Below are positions 18,439 through 27,687 of a stretch of DNA of 64,000 nucleotides, piece by piece (position 1 is the first letter of the stretch; the number at the start of each line of letters is the position of its first letter). The stretch covers positions 1 to 64,000 of the forward strand of contig CALTTS010000019.1 of NCBI GenBank assembly GCA_943912265.1, in the 5' to 3' direction. The notes under the pieces were generated by a model. That model had not been told where the DNA came from. It saw nothing but the letters and a program-made list of their open reading frames with translations, and searched no databases. The position numbers and the translations under genes are program-made. The stretch is from an uncultured Xanthomonas sp. GTDB taxonomy: Bacteria; Pseudomonadota; Gammaproteobacteria; Xanthomonadales; Xanthomonadaceae.

Positions 18439-19645
18439 CAGTCGCAGCTACCGCTACGAAGCATTCGATCGCGATGGCAATCGGGTCAGCGGCAGCATCG
18501 ATGCCTTCAGTGAGGCTGAAGCGGCGCGGTTTCTTTCCGCTCAAGGGTTAACTCCGTACAGCCTCAAGGTGTTGACGTCCTCGACAAGTTGGCGCGGGTT
18601 CCAGCGCAAGAAGGCTTCCGTTCGAGAACTCCAGTTGGTTCTTCACGAGTTCACAACGTTACTCGAGTCCGGCGTCAGGCTGGCTGTGGCCCTGTCGTCG
18701 CTTGCACACTCGAGCCATCACGGAAGCCTGACATCCGCGTTTTCCGAGATGGAGCGGATGGTAAAGCGCGGAGAAAGTTTCAGCAGTGCATTGCGCGCAT
18801 CCGACCTGCCAGTGCCCGAGTATTTCCATCAGCTCGTGCAGGCTGGCGAGGCCACCGGTCGGCTGGCCGAATCTTTGCGCAGCGGCGTGCAGCAGTTCGA
18901 ATACGATCAAAGGGTACGCCAGGAAATGGCGGGGGCGCTGATTTATCCGACGGTACTGGTGCTGTCGGGTATCGGTGCGGTCGGCATTATTTTCATGTGG
19001 GTCGTGCCGCGTTTTGGTGGTCTGCTTACCCAGCATGGCGATACCATGCCGGCACTTTCACGCTGGGTCATCAGCTCGGGTGTATGGCTGAGCTCGCATG
19101 CATGGTGGGTGCTGGGGGGGGCGGTGGCGGCTGGCTTGGGTATCCGTGCCTTGATCACGATGCCGGGCTTCATGGACAAGGTGGCCGAGCGTGTTTCCAA
19201 GCTCCCGATAGTGGGTGAGTGGCTGGTCGAGGCGGAGGTCGGTCGCTGGGCCAACACGCTGGCTGCACTGCTCAGTGGCAAAGTGGAGTTGATTCGTGCT
19301 CTTAATCTATCAGCAGCCTCAGTGCGCGCCCGCTTTCTCAGGGAGCGCTTGGGCAGCGTGGCCCGATCGGTGAAAGGCGGCAAGTCGATCTCGGTTTCGC
19401 TGCGGGAGCACCGGGCGCTCAACGATACCGGCTACGATCTCGTTGCGGTGGGAGAGGCCAGTGGCGAGTTGCCCAAGCTGCTGTCGGCCTTGGCCCGGCT
19501 GTATGAGACAATCGGTCGCGATAGGATGAAGCGTGCCATGCAGCTTATAGAACCGTTGGCCATCATCCTGATCGGCATTGTGATCGGTACCATCATGACG
19601 GCCATCATCCTGGCAATCACCAGTGTCAATGACGTACGTCTGTGA
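18431..19645 (+). CDS. gspF: type II secretion inner-membrane platform protein GspF
   Basis: 404 residues. Polytopic platform protein that holds GspE at the membrane. Two GspF repeats are visible: about 70-190 and 270-395, with the conserved HEFTTLLESGVRL and AGEATGRLAE / VGEASGELPK pair. Transmembrane spans occur near 170-195, 222-245 and 377-400. It starts at ATG 18431 inside gspE and ends in a GTGA overlap with gspG. A run of eight G at 19114-19121 lies in the middle transmembrane region. Confidence 0.95.
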   Translation: MNDSRSYRYEAFDRDGNRVSGSIDAFSEAEAARFLSAQGLTPYSLKVLTSSTSWRGFQRKKASVRELQLVLHEFTTLLESGVRLAVALSSLAHSSHHGSLTSAFSEMERMVKRGESFSSALRASDLPVPEYFHQLVQAGEATGRLAESLRSGVQQFEYDQRVRQEMAGALIYPTVLVLSGIGAVGIIFMWVVPRFGGLLTQHGDTMPALSRWVISSGVWLSSHAWWVLGGAVAAGLGIRALITMPGFMDKVAERVSKLPIVGEWLVEAEVGRWANTLAALLSGKVELIRALNLSAASVRARFLRERLGSVARSVKGGKSISVSLREHRALNDTGYDLVAVGEASGELPKLLSALARLYETIGRDRMKRAMQLIEPLAIILIGIVIGTIMTAIILAITSVNDVRL

Positions 19646-20109
19646 ATTCTGGAGTATGTGGAGTGTTTTCCTTGCGCGCTAATCGTTTTTCTTCGGGTTT
19701 TACCCTGCTGGAAATGCTGGTGGTGCTGGTCATCATCGGCCTGATCGCCAGTCTGGTCGGTCCTCGCCTGTTCAGCCGTGTCGATACGTCGAAGGTCCAG
19801 GTGGCGGAGACGCAGACTCGATTGTTGCGAGGAGCCATCGAGACTTTTCGGCTTGAGGTGGGGCGCTTGCCGACCGCGAGCGAAGGATTGGCAGTGCTGT
19901 ATACCGCGCCTGCGGACGATCGTTCGAAGGCGCGTTGGCGTGGTCCTTATCTTGATGAACAGGTTCCCGCCGATCCTTGGGGCAACCCGTATCAGTATTC
20001 GATTCCCGGGCGTGATGGTTTGCCGTTTGCCATCTACTCCTTGGGCGCTGATGGCAAAGCGGGGGGCGAGGGCAACGATGCCGATGTGGGATTCCTGCCG
20101 GGCAAGTGA
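19642..20109 (+). CDS. gspG: major pseudopilin GspG
   Basis: 155 residues. Class III signal peptide with cleavage after Gly in SSG|FTLLEMLVVLVIIGLIASL, Glu5 of the mature protein present. The mature part has the GspG calcium-site region and the WGNPYQYSIPG / YSLGADGKAGGEGNDAD signature near the C-terminus, typical of the major pseudopilin. GTG 19642 overlaps the gspF stop. Builds the periplasmic pseudopilus piston. Confidence 0.96.
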   Translation: MNSGVCGVFSLRANRFSSGFTLLEMLVVLVIIGLIASLVGPRLFSRVDTSKVQVAETQTRLLRGAIETFRLEVGRLPTASEGLAVLYTAPADDRSKARWRGPYLDEQVPADPWGNPYQYSIPGRDGLPFAIYSLGADGKAGGEGNDADVGFLPGK

Positions 20110-20509
20110 CGCTGCATGTTCAAAGCGGCGTGCCGCGACGTGGGCGGGGTTCACCTTGCTCGAGCTGCTGGTGGTGCTTGCCATTGTCGGGATCATGGTC
20201 GCACTTGTGGCCCCGCGTCTGGTAGGTACGGTCGATGCCATACAGGTCAGTGGTGATCGGGCTGAAGTGGCGCGCCAGATTGCCGATCTGCCAGTGATGG
20301 CCCGACTCTCGGGGGCTGGGGTCCGGTTGTCGAAGGATGCCGATCTGGCCGGATTCATGGTGCTTCCCAAGGGGTGGAGTGCGCATCTCCTGGCTCCGCT
20401 TGATGTGTCGGCACTCGGGGTGTGTGGCGCGTCTGTCGTGCGCGTCGCAGGGCCTCGCGGAGTGGAAGACTGGCAAATCCGGGCACCCGATTGTGGTATT
20501 CAGCAATAG
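20084..20509 (+). CDS. gspH: minor pseudopilin GspH
   Basis: 141 residues. Prepilin motif WAG|FTLLELLVVLAIVGIMVAL begins at residue 20, followed by a short beta-rich domain ending IRAPDCGIQQ. The only plausible in-frame start is ATG 20084, which lies 26 bases inside gspG; the ATG at 20116 is out of frame. The pre-peptide is therefore 22 residues with an unusual Cys/Arg/Lys content. Minor pseudopilin of the tip complex by position between gspG and gspI. Confidence 0.88.
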   Translation: MWDSCRASDAACSKRRAATWAGFTLLELLVVLAIVGIMVALVAPRLVGTVDAIQVSGDRAEVARQIADLPVMARLSGAGVRLSKDADLAGFMVLPKGWSAHLLAPLDVSALGVCGASVVRVAGPRGVEDWQIRAPDCGIQQ

Positions 20510-20554
20510 GCCTGCTGTGGTGTGCCACAGTGAAGTCCGGTGTATTGCAGCGGC

Positions 20555-21025
20555 ATGACTTCGGTTCCGATGAATCCCTCAATCGACATGCTGCATCGCA
20601 AAGCAGGCAAGGCCGGGCATGGGCTCGGCTTTGCCCTTCTTGAAGCCATCGTCGCCTTGACCATATTGGCGTCGGTGGGCTTGGCGCTGTTCGCCGGGAT
20701 CAATCAATCCGTCCAGATGATCGGCCGCGCCGAACGGGCGCGCGAAGCGGACTCTGCCTTGCTCAATGCGGTGGCGTGGGTCGAAACAGTCAATCCTGCA
20801 CAGGTGCCAAACGGGAGCCATCAGCTCGGCGACGTGGAACTAAGCTGGACATCAGCGCCCGTCGAGCCGCCGTTGGATGGCTCGACCGGATATCTGGTGC
20901 CGGGTCTTTATCGTGTCGGTCTGTACAAAATGCACTTGGAGGTGCGGCGCGGCGATGACGTGCTGGCAGATACCACCATCAAGCGCGTCGGTTATGTCCA
21001 AGTCCGTGAGCCGGGGAGGCTGTGA
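20555..21025 (+). CDS. gspI: minor pseudopilin GspI
   Basis: 156 residues from ATG 20555 (alternatives GTG 20540 and ATG 20570). Prepilin motif GLG|FALLEAIVALTILASVGLA, with Ala rather than Thr at +2, common in GspI. The C-terminal region has the short GspI fold ending IKRVGYVQVREPG. Part of the GspI-J-K tip trimer that primes the pseudopilus. A 45-base gap after gspH is the only clear gap between the pseudopilin genes. Confidence 0.9.
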   Translation: MTSVPMNPSIDMLHRKAGKAGHGLGFALLEAIVALTILASVGLALFAGINQSVQMIGRAERAREADSALLNAVAWVETVNPAQVPNGSHQLGDVELSWTSAPVEPPLDGSTGYLVPGLYRVGLYKMHLEVRRGDDVLADTTIKRVGYVQVREPGRL

Positions 21026-21696
21026 TGTCGCGAGGCGGCGGGCTTGCTGTGCCGGGGCGCCAGCGTGGGTTCACCCTGCTGGAGGCTATCGTGACATTGG
21101 TCATCGTGTCGATGCTTGTCACTGCCTTGATGCAGATGCTCACCAGTGCGTTGGGCATTCGCACCCGTCTGTTGCATCATCAGGAGACGGCCAGAGTGGC
21201 TTTTCTGCAGGAAGGCTGGTTCCGTGATGCCGTGGCCAGTGCGCAGATAGACGACAGCGATGGCTCGCCGGCATTCGAGGGGAAAGTGGATGCGCTGGAT
21301 TACATTGCCGCCTCGCCTCTTTTCGCCAACGGAATGGGGAGGGTGCGCTGGTTTCTGAAGGCAGACGGCGATGGCGGTATGGCCCTGCATTATGCCGATG
21401 CCGGCAATGACGATCAGGTGGTGATACCCGGCCCCCTTCGCGATGCCGGGTTTTCCTACATGGGAAAGGATCAGGAATGGACCGGGGACTGGGTTTCCGA
21501 TCCAGTTGCCCCCTCGGTTTTCGACGACAGCGGCAAGTCGGCATCCGAAGATCCACGGCTGCTGCCACGCCTGGTTCGTTTCCAGGCCACAACGCCCAAT
21601 GGTCGCCTTTACTGGCTGGTACCCATCGAGGCCGATGCGGCCCTGCCGAAATTGAGCGATTTGGGAGTGACTCCGGATGCGGCCAAGGATCTTTAG
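21025..21696 (+). CDS. gspJ: minor pseudopilin GspJ
   Basis: 223 residues. Prepilin motif QRG|FTLLEAIVTLVIVSMLVTAL, then a large beta-rich domain of GspJ size. The start is ATG 21025, whose A is the last base of the gspI stop; GTG 21022 is an alternative three bases upstream. The stop lies 20 bases beyond the gspK start. Tip-complex pseudopilin. Confidence 0.9.
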   Translation: MSRGGGLAVPGRQRGFTLLEAIVTLVIVSMLVTALMQMLTSALGIRTRLLHHQETARVAFLQEGWFRDAVASAQIDDSDGSPAFEGKVDALDYIAASPLFANGMGRVRWFLKADGDGGMALHYADAGNDDQVVIPGPLRDAGFSYMGKDQEWTGDWVSDPVAPSVFDDSGKSASEDPRLLPRLVRFQATTPNGRLYWLVPIEADAALPKLSDLGVTPDAAKDL

Positions 21697-22750
21697 CCGG
21701 GGATGCCGGCAGCAAGGGTTCGTGCTTGCAATCACACTGTGGTTGCTGGCGGGCATAGCCGTTGCCGTGGGTCTCATGATGTTGTGGGCGCGCGATCAGG
21801 TTGCCCGATCGGAGCAGATGCGTGGGCAAGTCGAAGACTTGATCGCCATGCACGAAACACGCGACACCGTGCTGTATCTGGCAGCGACCCGGGAGGTCAC
21901 GCTTGCGGGCCTCGGCATCAAGCCGCTTCAGGATGATGTGCGCGCCATGCGCAAATTGGATGATTTCGGCAGCCTGACCCGGGATCCGCTCGGGGGGGAG
22001 TTGCGGCTGGACGACGCTCACTACCAGGGCGTTAGGGCCACGGAGTTTTCATTGCAGGACGAAGCGGGGCTTTTCCCCATGGTGCTGCCGACGCCGGCAA
22101 GCCTTGATGCCTTCCTGCGTTCCCAAGGTGTGGATGAAAAGGCCATACCGCATCTGCGGGATACCTTCCTCGACTACACGGACGAAGACAATCTGGTCCG
22201 GTTGAATGGTGCCGAGGCCGATGACTATCGGCGCGCGCATCGGCCGGGTCCGGCCAATCGTCGTTTGTTGAGTCCGCCCGAACTTGGACGCATTCTAGGC
22301 TGGGATGAGTTGCCCCCCGGACAGCTGACGCAAATAGAGGCATCGATCAGCCCTTACTATGCCGGGCCGGCAAATCTGAATACTGCCCCGGCCACCTTGT
22401 TGCCACTGTGGGTGGAAGGCTGCCCCGATGCTTGTGATCGCATGGTTCAGCGCCGCATCCAGTCGCCGTTCCGCAATGGCTACGAGGTACAGGGCGCGCT
22501 AGGTACCCGCCTGCTGGGGGATGGTCTGGTCGATTACCGCTATGTGGCCGGCGATACCCTGCGTGTCACGCTATGGGGGCGTACAGGTCCGGGCCAGCGA
22601 TTTCATGTAAAATTGACGCCTATGGCCGACAAGAAGGCGCCTTGGTCGATCTTGGCCAGCTACTCCATACCACGCCCCCAAGACGATGACCCTGCGCACG
22701 ACACTGGCAGCGATCTTTTCTCCGACAAGAATCGCGATTCCGGACAATGA
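21677..22750 (+). CDS. gspK: minor pseudopilin GspK
   Basis: 357 residues. Prepilin-like N-terminus QQG|FVLAITLWLLAGIAVAVGL lacks Glu5, as is usual for GspK at the pilus tip. The body contains the GspK helical insert with an LLSPPELGRILGW segment and a PANLNTAPATLLP helix-hairpin-helix-like segment. Overlaps gspJ by 20 bases and gspL by 65. A seven-G run lies at about 22002-22008. Confidence 0.92.
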   Translation: MRPRIFSRGCRQQGFVLAITLWLLAGIAVAVGLMMLWARDQVARSEQMRGQVEDLIAMHETRDTVLYLAATREVTLAGLGIKPLQDDVRAMRKLDDFGSLTRDPLGGELRLDDAHYQGVRATEFSLQDEAGLFPMVLPTPASLDAFLRSQGVDEKAIPHLRDTFLDYTDEDNLVRLNGAEADDYRRAHRPGPANRRLLSPPELGRILGWDELPPGQLTQIEASISPYYAGPANLNTAPATLLPLWVEGCPDACDRMVQRRIQSPFRNGYEVQGALGTRLLGDGLVDYRYVAGDTLRVTLWGRTGPGQRFHVKLTPMADKKAPWSILASYSIPRPQDDDPAHDTGSDLFSDKNRDSGQ

Positions 22751-23777
22751 CGAAGGTGGCGCTGGTGGCCAGTACCCGGCGGCCAAGGGTTTTTTCCGTG
22801 AATGGGTGGTGCCGCGCGCGGAGTGCCAGTACCGCCGGCAAGATTTTTCCAATATCCCGCCTCGTCAGCGGGCATCGGTGGCCCGTCTTGCAAGCAAACG
22901 TTACGAGCCAGTCGTTGATTCTCCGGCCTATGTTGCCTGGCGGGCCGGTGTAGCCCATTTCTGGATTTGGAGCCCGACGGCGGCCAATGCGCGGCTGCCT
23001 GCCGGTGCGCGCTGGATTCCCGAAACCGTGCTGCTGCCCGCGCCTGTCGGCAATGCGGAGCGGTTGCTGCGGTTGATGCGGGGATATGAAGGGCAGGTCT
23101 GGCGAGAAGGTGATCTGGTCGCCAGCCAATGGTGGGAGAGCGTGCCCGACGCGGATGCCTGGCAGCGGTTCCTGCGCGGCGCCGGACTGGCCTCGTCCCA
23201 GCTCCCGCCGCCGGCCCCGGAGCAATTTCCCTGGGAACTTGTGCCGTGGGGCAAGGCGCAACGCATCGGCGTGGACAATGCGCAGGCATACGAGCGCCTG
23301 GCTTGGCACGTCTTGCTGGTGGTTGCCCTGTGTGCTCTTGCTTGGGAAGGTGCAAGTGTGTACCGCTGGGATGTCGCGAGTCGCACCATGGCGGCGCAGC
23401 TCGAAAACCACCGCCTCAAGGCCGAGCCCGCGCTTGCGGCGCGCGATCGTGCCGAAGCGGCGCGCGACAGCATCGCCGGGCTGACCCGGCTTCAAAACGG
23501 CATTGACGATTACGTGCTGATGGCCGAGGTCGCTTCCGCCTTGCCTCAAGGCGCCCAGTTGGCATCGTGGCGACGCGAACCGGGCAAGTTGCACATCGGT
23601 GTCAAAACCGACGAGCAAGATCCACGGGTATTCGTCGAGGCATTTTCCGGGTTGCCGCAATTGGCCTCCGTCACGGCCACCCCCGTGAGTGCCAAGGGGC
23701 AGATGATGCTGGATTTCAGCTTGCCTGTGCCGGACGGCGACGATGTGGACGGCACTGGGCCGACGGGAGCGCCATGA
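22686..23777 (+). CDS. gspL: type II secretion assembly protein GspL/XpsL
   Basis: 363 residues. Bitopic inner-membrane protein that ties GspE to the periplasmic parts. A cytoplasmic domain of about 200 residues, one transmembrane helix about 206-222 (WHVLLVVALCALAW), a coiled segment 230-265 and a ferredoxin-like periplasmic domain ending in DFSLPVP. Residue 200 is early for the membrane span compared with enterobacterial GspL but fits XpsL-type proteins. ATG 22686 sits 65 bases inside gspK; no later in-frame start is attractive. Ends in an overlap with gspM. Confidence 0.85.
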   Translation: MTLRTTLAAIFSPTRIAIPDNDEGGAGGQYPAAKGFFREWVVPRAECQYRRQDFSNIPPRQRASVARLASKRYEPVVDSPAYVAWRAGVAHFWIWSPTAANARLPAGARWIPETVLLPAPVGNAERLLRLMRGYEGQVWREGDLVASQWWESVPDADAWQRFLRGAGLASSQLPPPAPEQFPWELVPWGKAQRIGVDNAQAYERLAWHVLLVVALCALAWEGASVYRWDVASRTMAAQLENHRLKAEPALAARDRAEAARDSIAGLTRLQNGIDDYVLMAEVASALPQGAQLASWRREPGKLHIGVKTDEQDPRVFVEAFSGLPQLASVTATPVSAKGQMMLDFSLPVPDGDDVDGTGPTGAP

Positions 23778-24394
23778 TGCATCCGCTAGTGAAACGCCTG
23801 ATGGATGACTGGCATGCCAATCCACGCCTGCGCATCGCCGCAATGGTGGCTTTGGTCATCCTCGTGGCCAACGCATGGTCCGTCATGGATCACCAGCGTC
23901 AGGCCCGCGTTGAGGCTTGGCAGCGCGACTTCAAACTCGACAAGGGCATGCAGGCCATGATCCGCGAAGCGCCGGCATGGGTGCTGCGCGAGCGCAAGGC
24001 GGCTGACAAGCTGGTGGACATGCAGGCCCAACTGTCCACCGTGGACCAGCCCGGATTGGCCAAGGCCGACATGCAGGCCGGTCTGACCCAGCTGGCAAAG
24101 GATGCCGGTCTGACGGACGCGCAGGTCAAGGTGGAAGATGTGCTGGCGGTGCCCGGTCACCCCGATTTCTGGCAAGTCATGGCGCGTATCGAAGGCTCCG
24201 TGCCGGCCTATGGTCAGGCGAGTTTCGTGCGTGCACTGGCGCAGGGCCTGCCCTGGATGCAGGTGGAAAGGCTGGAAATCGGCGAAGGCACTCAGTCCGT
24301 GCATGCAAGTGCCGTTGTCCGCGGTTATTTCAGGCACCCGGTCGATGCCGATGGGCCTGCCGTCGATGGTGGCGGCGCGCAGGGGGCACCATGA
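23774..24394 (+). CDS. gspM: type II secretion assembly protein GspM
   Basis: 206 residues. A short cytoplasmic N-terminus, one membrane helix (about 20-36, IAAMVALVILVANAW), a coiled segment, then a small periplasmic ferredoxin-like domain. Partner of GspL. ATG 23774 overlaps the gspL stop, with a second in-frame ATG directly after it. It ends in an ATGA overlap with the next gene. Confidence 0.88.
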   Translation: MMHPLVKRLMDDWHANPRLRIAAMVALVILVANAWSVMDHQRQARVEAWQRDFKLDKGMQAMIREAPAWVLRERKAADKLVDMQAQLSTVDQPGLAKADMQAGLTQLAKDAGLTDAQVKVEDVLAVPGHPDFWQVMARIEGSVPAYGQASFVRALAQGLPWMQVERLEIGEGTQSVHASAVVRGYFRHPVDADGPAVDGGGAQGAP

Positions 24395-24876
24395 AAAGGC
24401 TGGATTGGAAGAAACTGGCAAAGTTCGCCCGTCCCGCTTTGATCGGCGTGCTGGCCATCGGGCTCGGGGTTGGCGCCAACGTTCTGTTGGTTCCCGTTCC
24501 AGGCGTGCTGCCTGCCGAGCCGCCGGAGGCTGGCGTCTGGGAGCTGGATGAGGGGGCCCCGCTGGCCGATCTGGATGCCACCGATGCCATCTGGGCCGAA
24601 AAGACGCCATGGGGTGCTCCACCACAGCCGCCGGGGCCGCCGCCGCCGCCGCCGCCATCGCCCATTGGCGTGATCAAGGACGGCAACAGGAACTACCGTG
24701 CCGTGTTCAATGTCGAAGGCGCCGGGCAGCTGGCACTGCGTCCTGGCGAGCGTCTGCCGGGCGGCGGGCGCGTGCTGTCGGTGGCCGGCTTGAAAGTCGT
24801 CTGGGTCGATGGAGACGGCCAGCGACATGAGCGCGTCATTTTCAATACCTATCAGGAAGAAGCGGTGGCCCGGTAA
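24391..24876 (+). CDS. xpsN: XpsN/GspC-like secretin-linking protein, short form
   Basis: 161 residues. N-terminal membrane anchor (about 14-34), a linker with an uninterrupted proline stretch (PPGPPPPPPPSP, about 81-92), then a small beta domain resembling the GspC homology region (YRAVFNVEGAGQLALRPGERLPGGGRVLSV). By position, between gspM and gspD, it matches XpsN, the Xanthomonas GspC counterpart that bridges the inner-membrane platform and the secretin. No PDZ or coiled-coil domain follows, so it is a minimal version. Some annotators would call it general secretion pathway protein GspN or C. Confidence 0.75.
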   Translation: MKRLDWKKLAKFARPALIGVLAIGLGVGANVLLVPVPGVLPAEPPEAGVWELDEGAPLADLDATDAIWAEKTPWGAPPQPPGPPPPPPPSPIGVIKDGNRNYRAVFNVEGAGQLALRPGERLPGGGRVLSVAGLKVVWVDGDGQRHERVIFNTYQEEAVAR

Positions 24877-24916
24877 TGGTCAGCTTTTCCCCGGATACAC
24901 CTCAGACCCCGAGACA

Positions 24917-27319
24917 ATGACGACAACCGCTTCCCGTCTGCGCCACATGGCCGCCCGGATCATTCCGCCAAACAGCCACGCCATGTGGGGGCACTGGGCG
25001 AAAATCGTGGTGGTCGGGTTGGTTCTCGGCATGCTTGCCGCATGTTCCACGATCAAGAACGATGGGATCCCGGCCCCTCTGCGAGAGCCCAAGGCCGATA
25101 CCGAGTCCAGCGAGCGCCTTGACCAAGCCGGTGCAACCCGTACCCGCCCGCGCTTCGAACAAGGGGGGGCGGTAGATCCTCCTCGGCAGGCTGCGCCCCC
25201 GCCGCGCCAGGATGAAGGCGAAATCAAGGTGCCGGTCATGGCGCGCACCAAACCGGTGGCTGTGGCCCTTGATGGCGTGCCGATGGATGCCTTCATCAAT
25301 GTGTTGTACGGCATGGAACTGGGCTTTCCCGTGCAGGTCGATCAATCCCTGCGCAGCCGCCGCGAACTGCTCAGCCTCAACCTCACCAAGGCCCGCCCGC
25401 CGGCCGAGGCCTACCGCATTGGTGCCGAAGTGCTGCGCAACTATGGCGTGCGCGTCACCGAGCTGGGCGGCGTGCTGCGTTTCCAGTCCACCGAGGTGGA
25501 TGGCGGTAAACAGGCGGCATCGCTGATTGCAACGCGCTCCTTGCCCGAAGTTCCTGGCGGTCAGCGCATGGTGTTCGTCGCAATGCCGCTGGAAGTTGCA
25601 TCCCCCGGGGTTATCGCAGGGCAAGTGCGCAGCCTTTTCGGGAATAAAACGGTGACTATCACGGAGCTGCAAGGTCTGAATGCCTTGCTGCTTAATGGTC
25701 CGGGCGATGCGGTACGTTCCGTGATGGATGCGGTTACCGCATTGGATCGCACCGCGCTCAAGGGGATGCGATCCATACGCATCAACCCGAACTATGTATC
25801 TGCAGACTTGCTCGCCAAAGAACTCAGGAGTGTCTTGGCTGGCCAAGGTATCGGGGTGAGGCTGAATGCAAACGATGCAGGCCCGGTCACGTTTGTCCCT
25901 GTCGACTCGGCCAATGCATTGATCGTGTTCAGTGCATCCGATACCGCATTGCAGGCGGTGCGGGATTGGACCGAGCAATTGGATCAGCCCAACGACAGCG
26001 GCGATGGCGGCGGCCTGTTCCTGTACGCAGCCAAACACACCACGGTCGAGACTCTGGTGCCGGTATTGCAGGCGCTGGTGGGCGGTACATCCGCCACCGG
26101 CACGTCCACCGGTACGGCTCAAACGGCCGCGCAATCCGGCGGCCTTGGCAATGCCGCGGCGACCAAGGGCGCGGCGTCCTCGGCCGGCAAGCAGGCCACC
26201 GCAATCACCGGGCTTGGCGGGCAGCTTGCAGTCGATCCGGTGCGCAATGTCATCGTGTTCGAAGGCGATGCCCAGCGCTGGCGTTCCATCCAGAACATCC
26301 TGAACCGGCTTGATCAACCCGCCCGGCAAGTGGTCATTGAGGTGACCGTCGCCGAGGTCACGCTGACGGACGAGTTCAGCCACGGCGTGGAGTGGGCACT
26401 GCGCAACATCAACGTCGGCGGCATGTCCGGCCCCGTGGCCGCGCTGGCCGGCGGAAGCGTCCCCTCCGGTGCCTTGACGTGGACCGCCTTGTCCTCCTCC
26501 GGGCAGGTGAAGGCGGCCGTCAACCTGTTTGCCAAGGACAGCCGCGTCACCATCCTGTCCACCCCGCGCATCCTCGTGAAAAGCGGCGAAACCGCCAGCA
26601 TCGACGTGGGTACCGAGGTGCCCGTGGTCACCAGTCAGGCCACCACCGATGTCACCAACAATGGCAACAGCTCCATCCTGCAGTCCATCCAGTACCGCAA
26701 GACCGGCACCCTGCTCAACATCGAGGCCGTGGTGCACTCCGGCAAGCGCGTGGACCTCAAGGTCAGCCAGGAAGTCAGCGAAGCCAGCCAGACCGATACC
26801 AGCAACATTTCCTCGCCCAGCATTTTCAGCCGCAAGCTGGAAACCAGCCTCAGCCTGTCGGACGGGCAAAGTACCCTGCTGGGCGGGCTGATCTCCTCCA
26901 CTCGCTCTGATGGCAAGACCAAGGTGCCGCTGCTGGGCGACATCCCCATCCTGGGCCGCGCCTTCCAGAACCGCACCCGCAGCGGCAACCGCACCGAGTT
27001 GCTGCTGCTGATCACGCCCTATGTGGTCGAGGACGAGGACCAGGCCAAGGCCATCACCGATGCCGTGAAGGCGCGTTTCGACAGCGACGGCAACTGGCCT
27101 GGCCAGCCCTTGGCGCCGGCGGCGGGCGTGCAGGCAACAACGGGCAAGGCCGAGGACGGCGAGGCCGAACCCGGCGCGGATGATGCACCGCCCGCGTCCG
27201 CGCAGCCTCCGGCCGCCACGGGCGCCGGCGGTGCCGCCCCGGGGACGGCATCACAAACGGCACCCGCCCCGGTCGTGCCGCCGCAACAGGCTGCGCAGGG
27301 CGCGCGCACCGGCAAGTAA
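24917..27319 (+). CDS. gspD: type II secretion secretin GspD/XpsD, probable lipoprotein
   Basis: 800 residues from ATG 24917. The N-terminus has a lipobox LAAC with Cys43 after a long signal (VVVGLVLGMLAACS), consistent with the lipoprotein nature of XpsD. N0-N3 domains follow (about 115-450), then the secretin domain (about 465-730) with EVTVAEVTLTDEFSHGVEW and the closing LLLLITPYVVEDED. The last 75 residues are an Ala/Pro/Gly-rich disordered tail. An in-frame ATG at 24809 inside xpsN would add 36 residues and is less likely. A seven-G run lies at about 25163-25169. Last gene of the operon. Confidence 0.94.
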   Translation: MTTTASRLRHMAARIIPPNSHAMWGHWAKIVVVGLVLGMLAACSTIKNDGIPAPLREPKADTESSERLDQAGATRTRPRFEQGGAVDPPRQAAPPPRQDEGEIKVPVMARTKPVAVALDGVPMDAFINVLYGMELGFPVQVDQSLRSRRELLSLNLTKARPPAEAYRIGAEVLRNYGVRVTELGGVLRFQSTEVDGGKQAASLIATRSLPEVPGGQRMVFVAMPLEVASPGVIAGQVRSLFGNKTVTITELQGLNALLLNGPGDAVRSVMDAVTALDRTALKGMRSIRINPNYVSADLLAKELRSVLAGQGIGVRLNANDAGPVTFVPVDSANALIVFSASDTALQAVRDWTEQLDQPNDSGDGGGLFLYAAKHTTVETLVPVLQALVGGTSATGTSTGTAQTAAQSGGLGNAAATKGAASSAGKQATAITGLGGQLAVDPVRNVIVFEGDAQRWRSIQNILNRLDQPARQVVIEVTVAEVTLTDEFSHGVEWALRNINVGGMSGPVAALAGGSVPSGALTWTALSSSGQVKAAVNLFAKDSRVTILSTPRILVKSGETASIDVGTEVPVVTSQATTDVTNNGNSSILQSIQYRKTGTLLNIEAVVHSGKRVDLKVSQEVSEASQTDTSNISSPSIFSRKLETSLSLSDGQSTLLGGLISSTRSDGKTKVPLLGDIPILGRAFQNRTRSGNRTELLLLITPYVVEDEDQAKAITDAVKARFDSDGNWPGQPLAPAAGVQATTGKAEDGEAEPGADDAPPASAQPPAATGAGGAAPGTASQTAPAPVVPPQQAAQGARTGK

Positions 27320-27466
27320 ATCCGTGGCGTGAGGGACTGCACCCAACGGCGGCGCATGGGCCGTTGCCGCCGATGGACGGCAAGGTCCAAACCGGGCGCC
27401 TCGCAACACATGACATGCGTTTGTCACCTGATGCAATACACGTTCCAGTTTTTTGTTAGTTCGGCG

Positions 27467-27495
27467 TTGACGCGACATGAACCCCGTTCTATAGT
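27467..27495 (+). promoter_or_regulatory. strong sigma70-type promoter
   Basis: TTGACG (27467-27472), exactly 17 bp, TATAGT (27490-27495). Ten of twelve consensus positions match, the best promoter in the window. Predicted start near 27502. Confidence 0.75.
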
Positions 27496-27672
27496 CCGCC
27501 TGCATCTGGGGACTGCGCTGCTGATGCATGCGCAGGATGGGACTGGATGGCAAGGATGCAGAGGGGTGTCATACCTTGTGCAAACCTTGGCAAAAGGCTC
27601 CCGGTGCCGGCGCCGGCACGTTGCGTGCGGACGGCGAGTGGTGCCCGGATGGCGTTGTAAAAAACCAACCAA

Positions 27673-27687
27673 TCCTAAGCTTAGGAG
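27673..27687 (+). promoter_or_regulatory. ribosome-binding site buried in a palindrome
   Basis: TCCTAAGCTTAGGA (27673-27686) is a perfect palindrome whose right arm contains the AGGAG Shine-Dalgarno (27683-27687), 10 bases before ATG 27698. In RNA it can form a 5-bp stem with an AGCT loop that would mask the site. Confidence 0.55.

Noticed and set aside
24902..26869. 655-codon minus-strand frame opposite gspD
   Set aside because: Shadow of the secretin gene with no motifs of its own.
16711..27319. Reading the pseudopilin cluster as type IV pilus genes
   Set aside because: Zinc tetracysteine GspE, GspG calcium-loop signature, GspK without Glu5, and the L-M-N-D order are specific to type II secretion.
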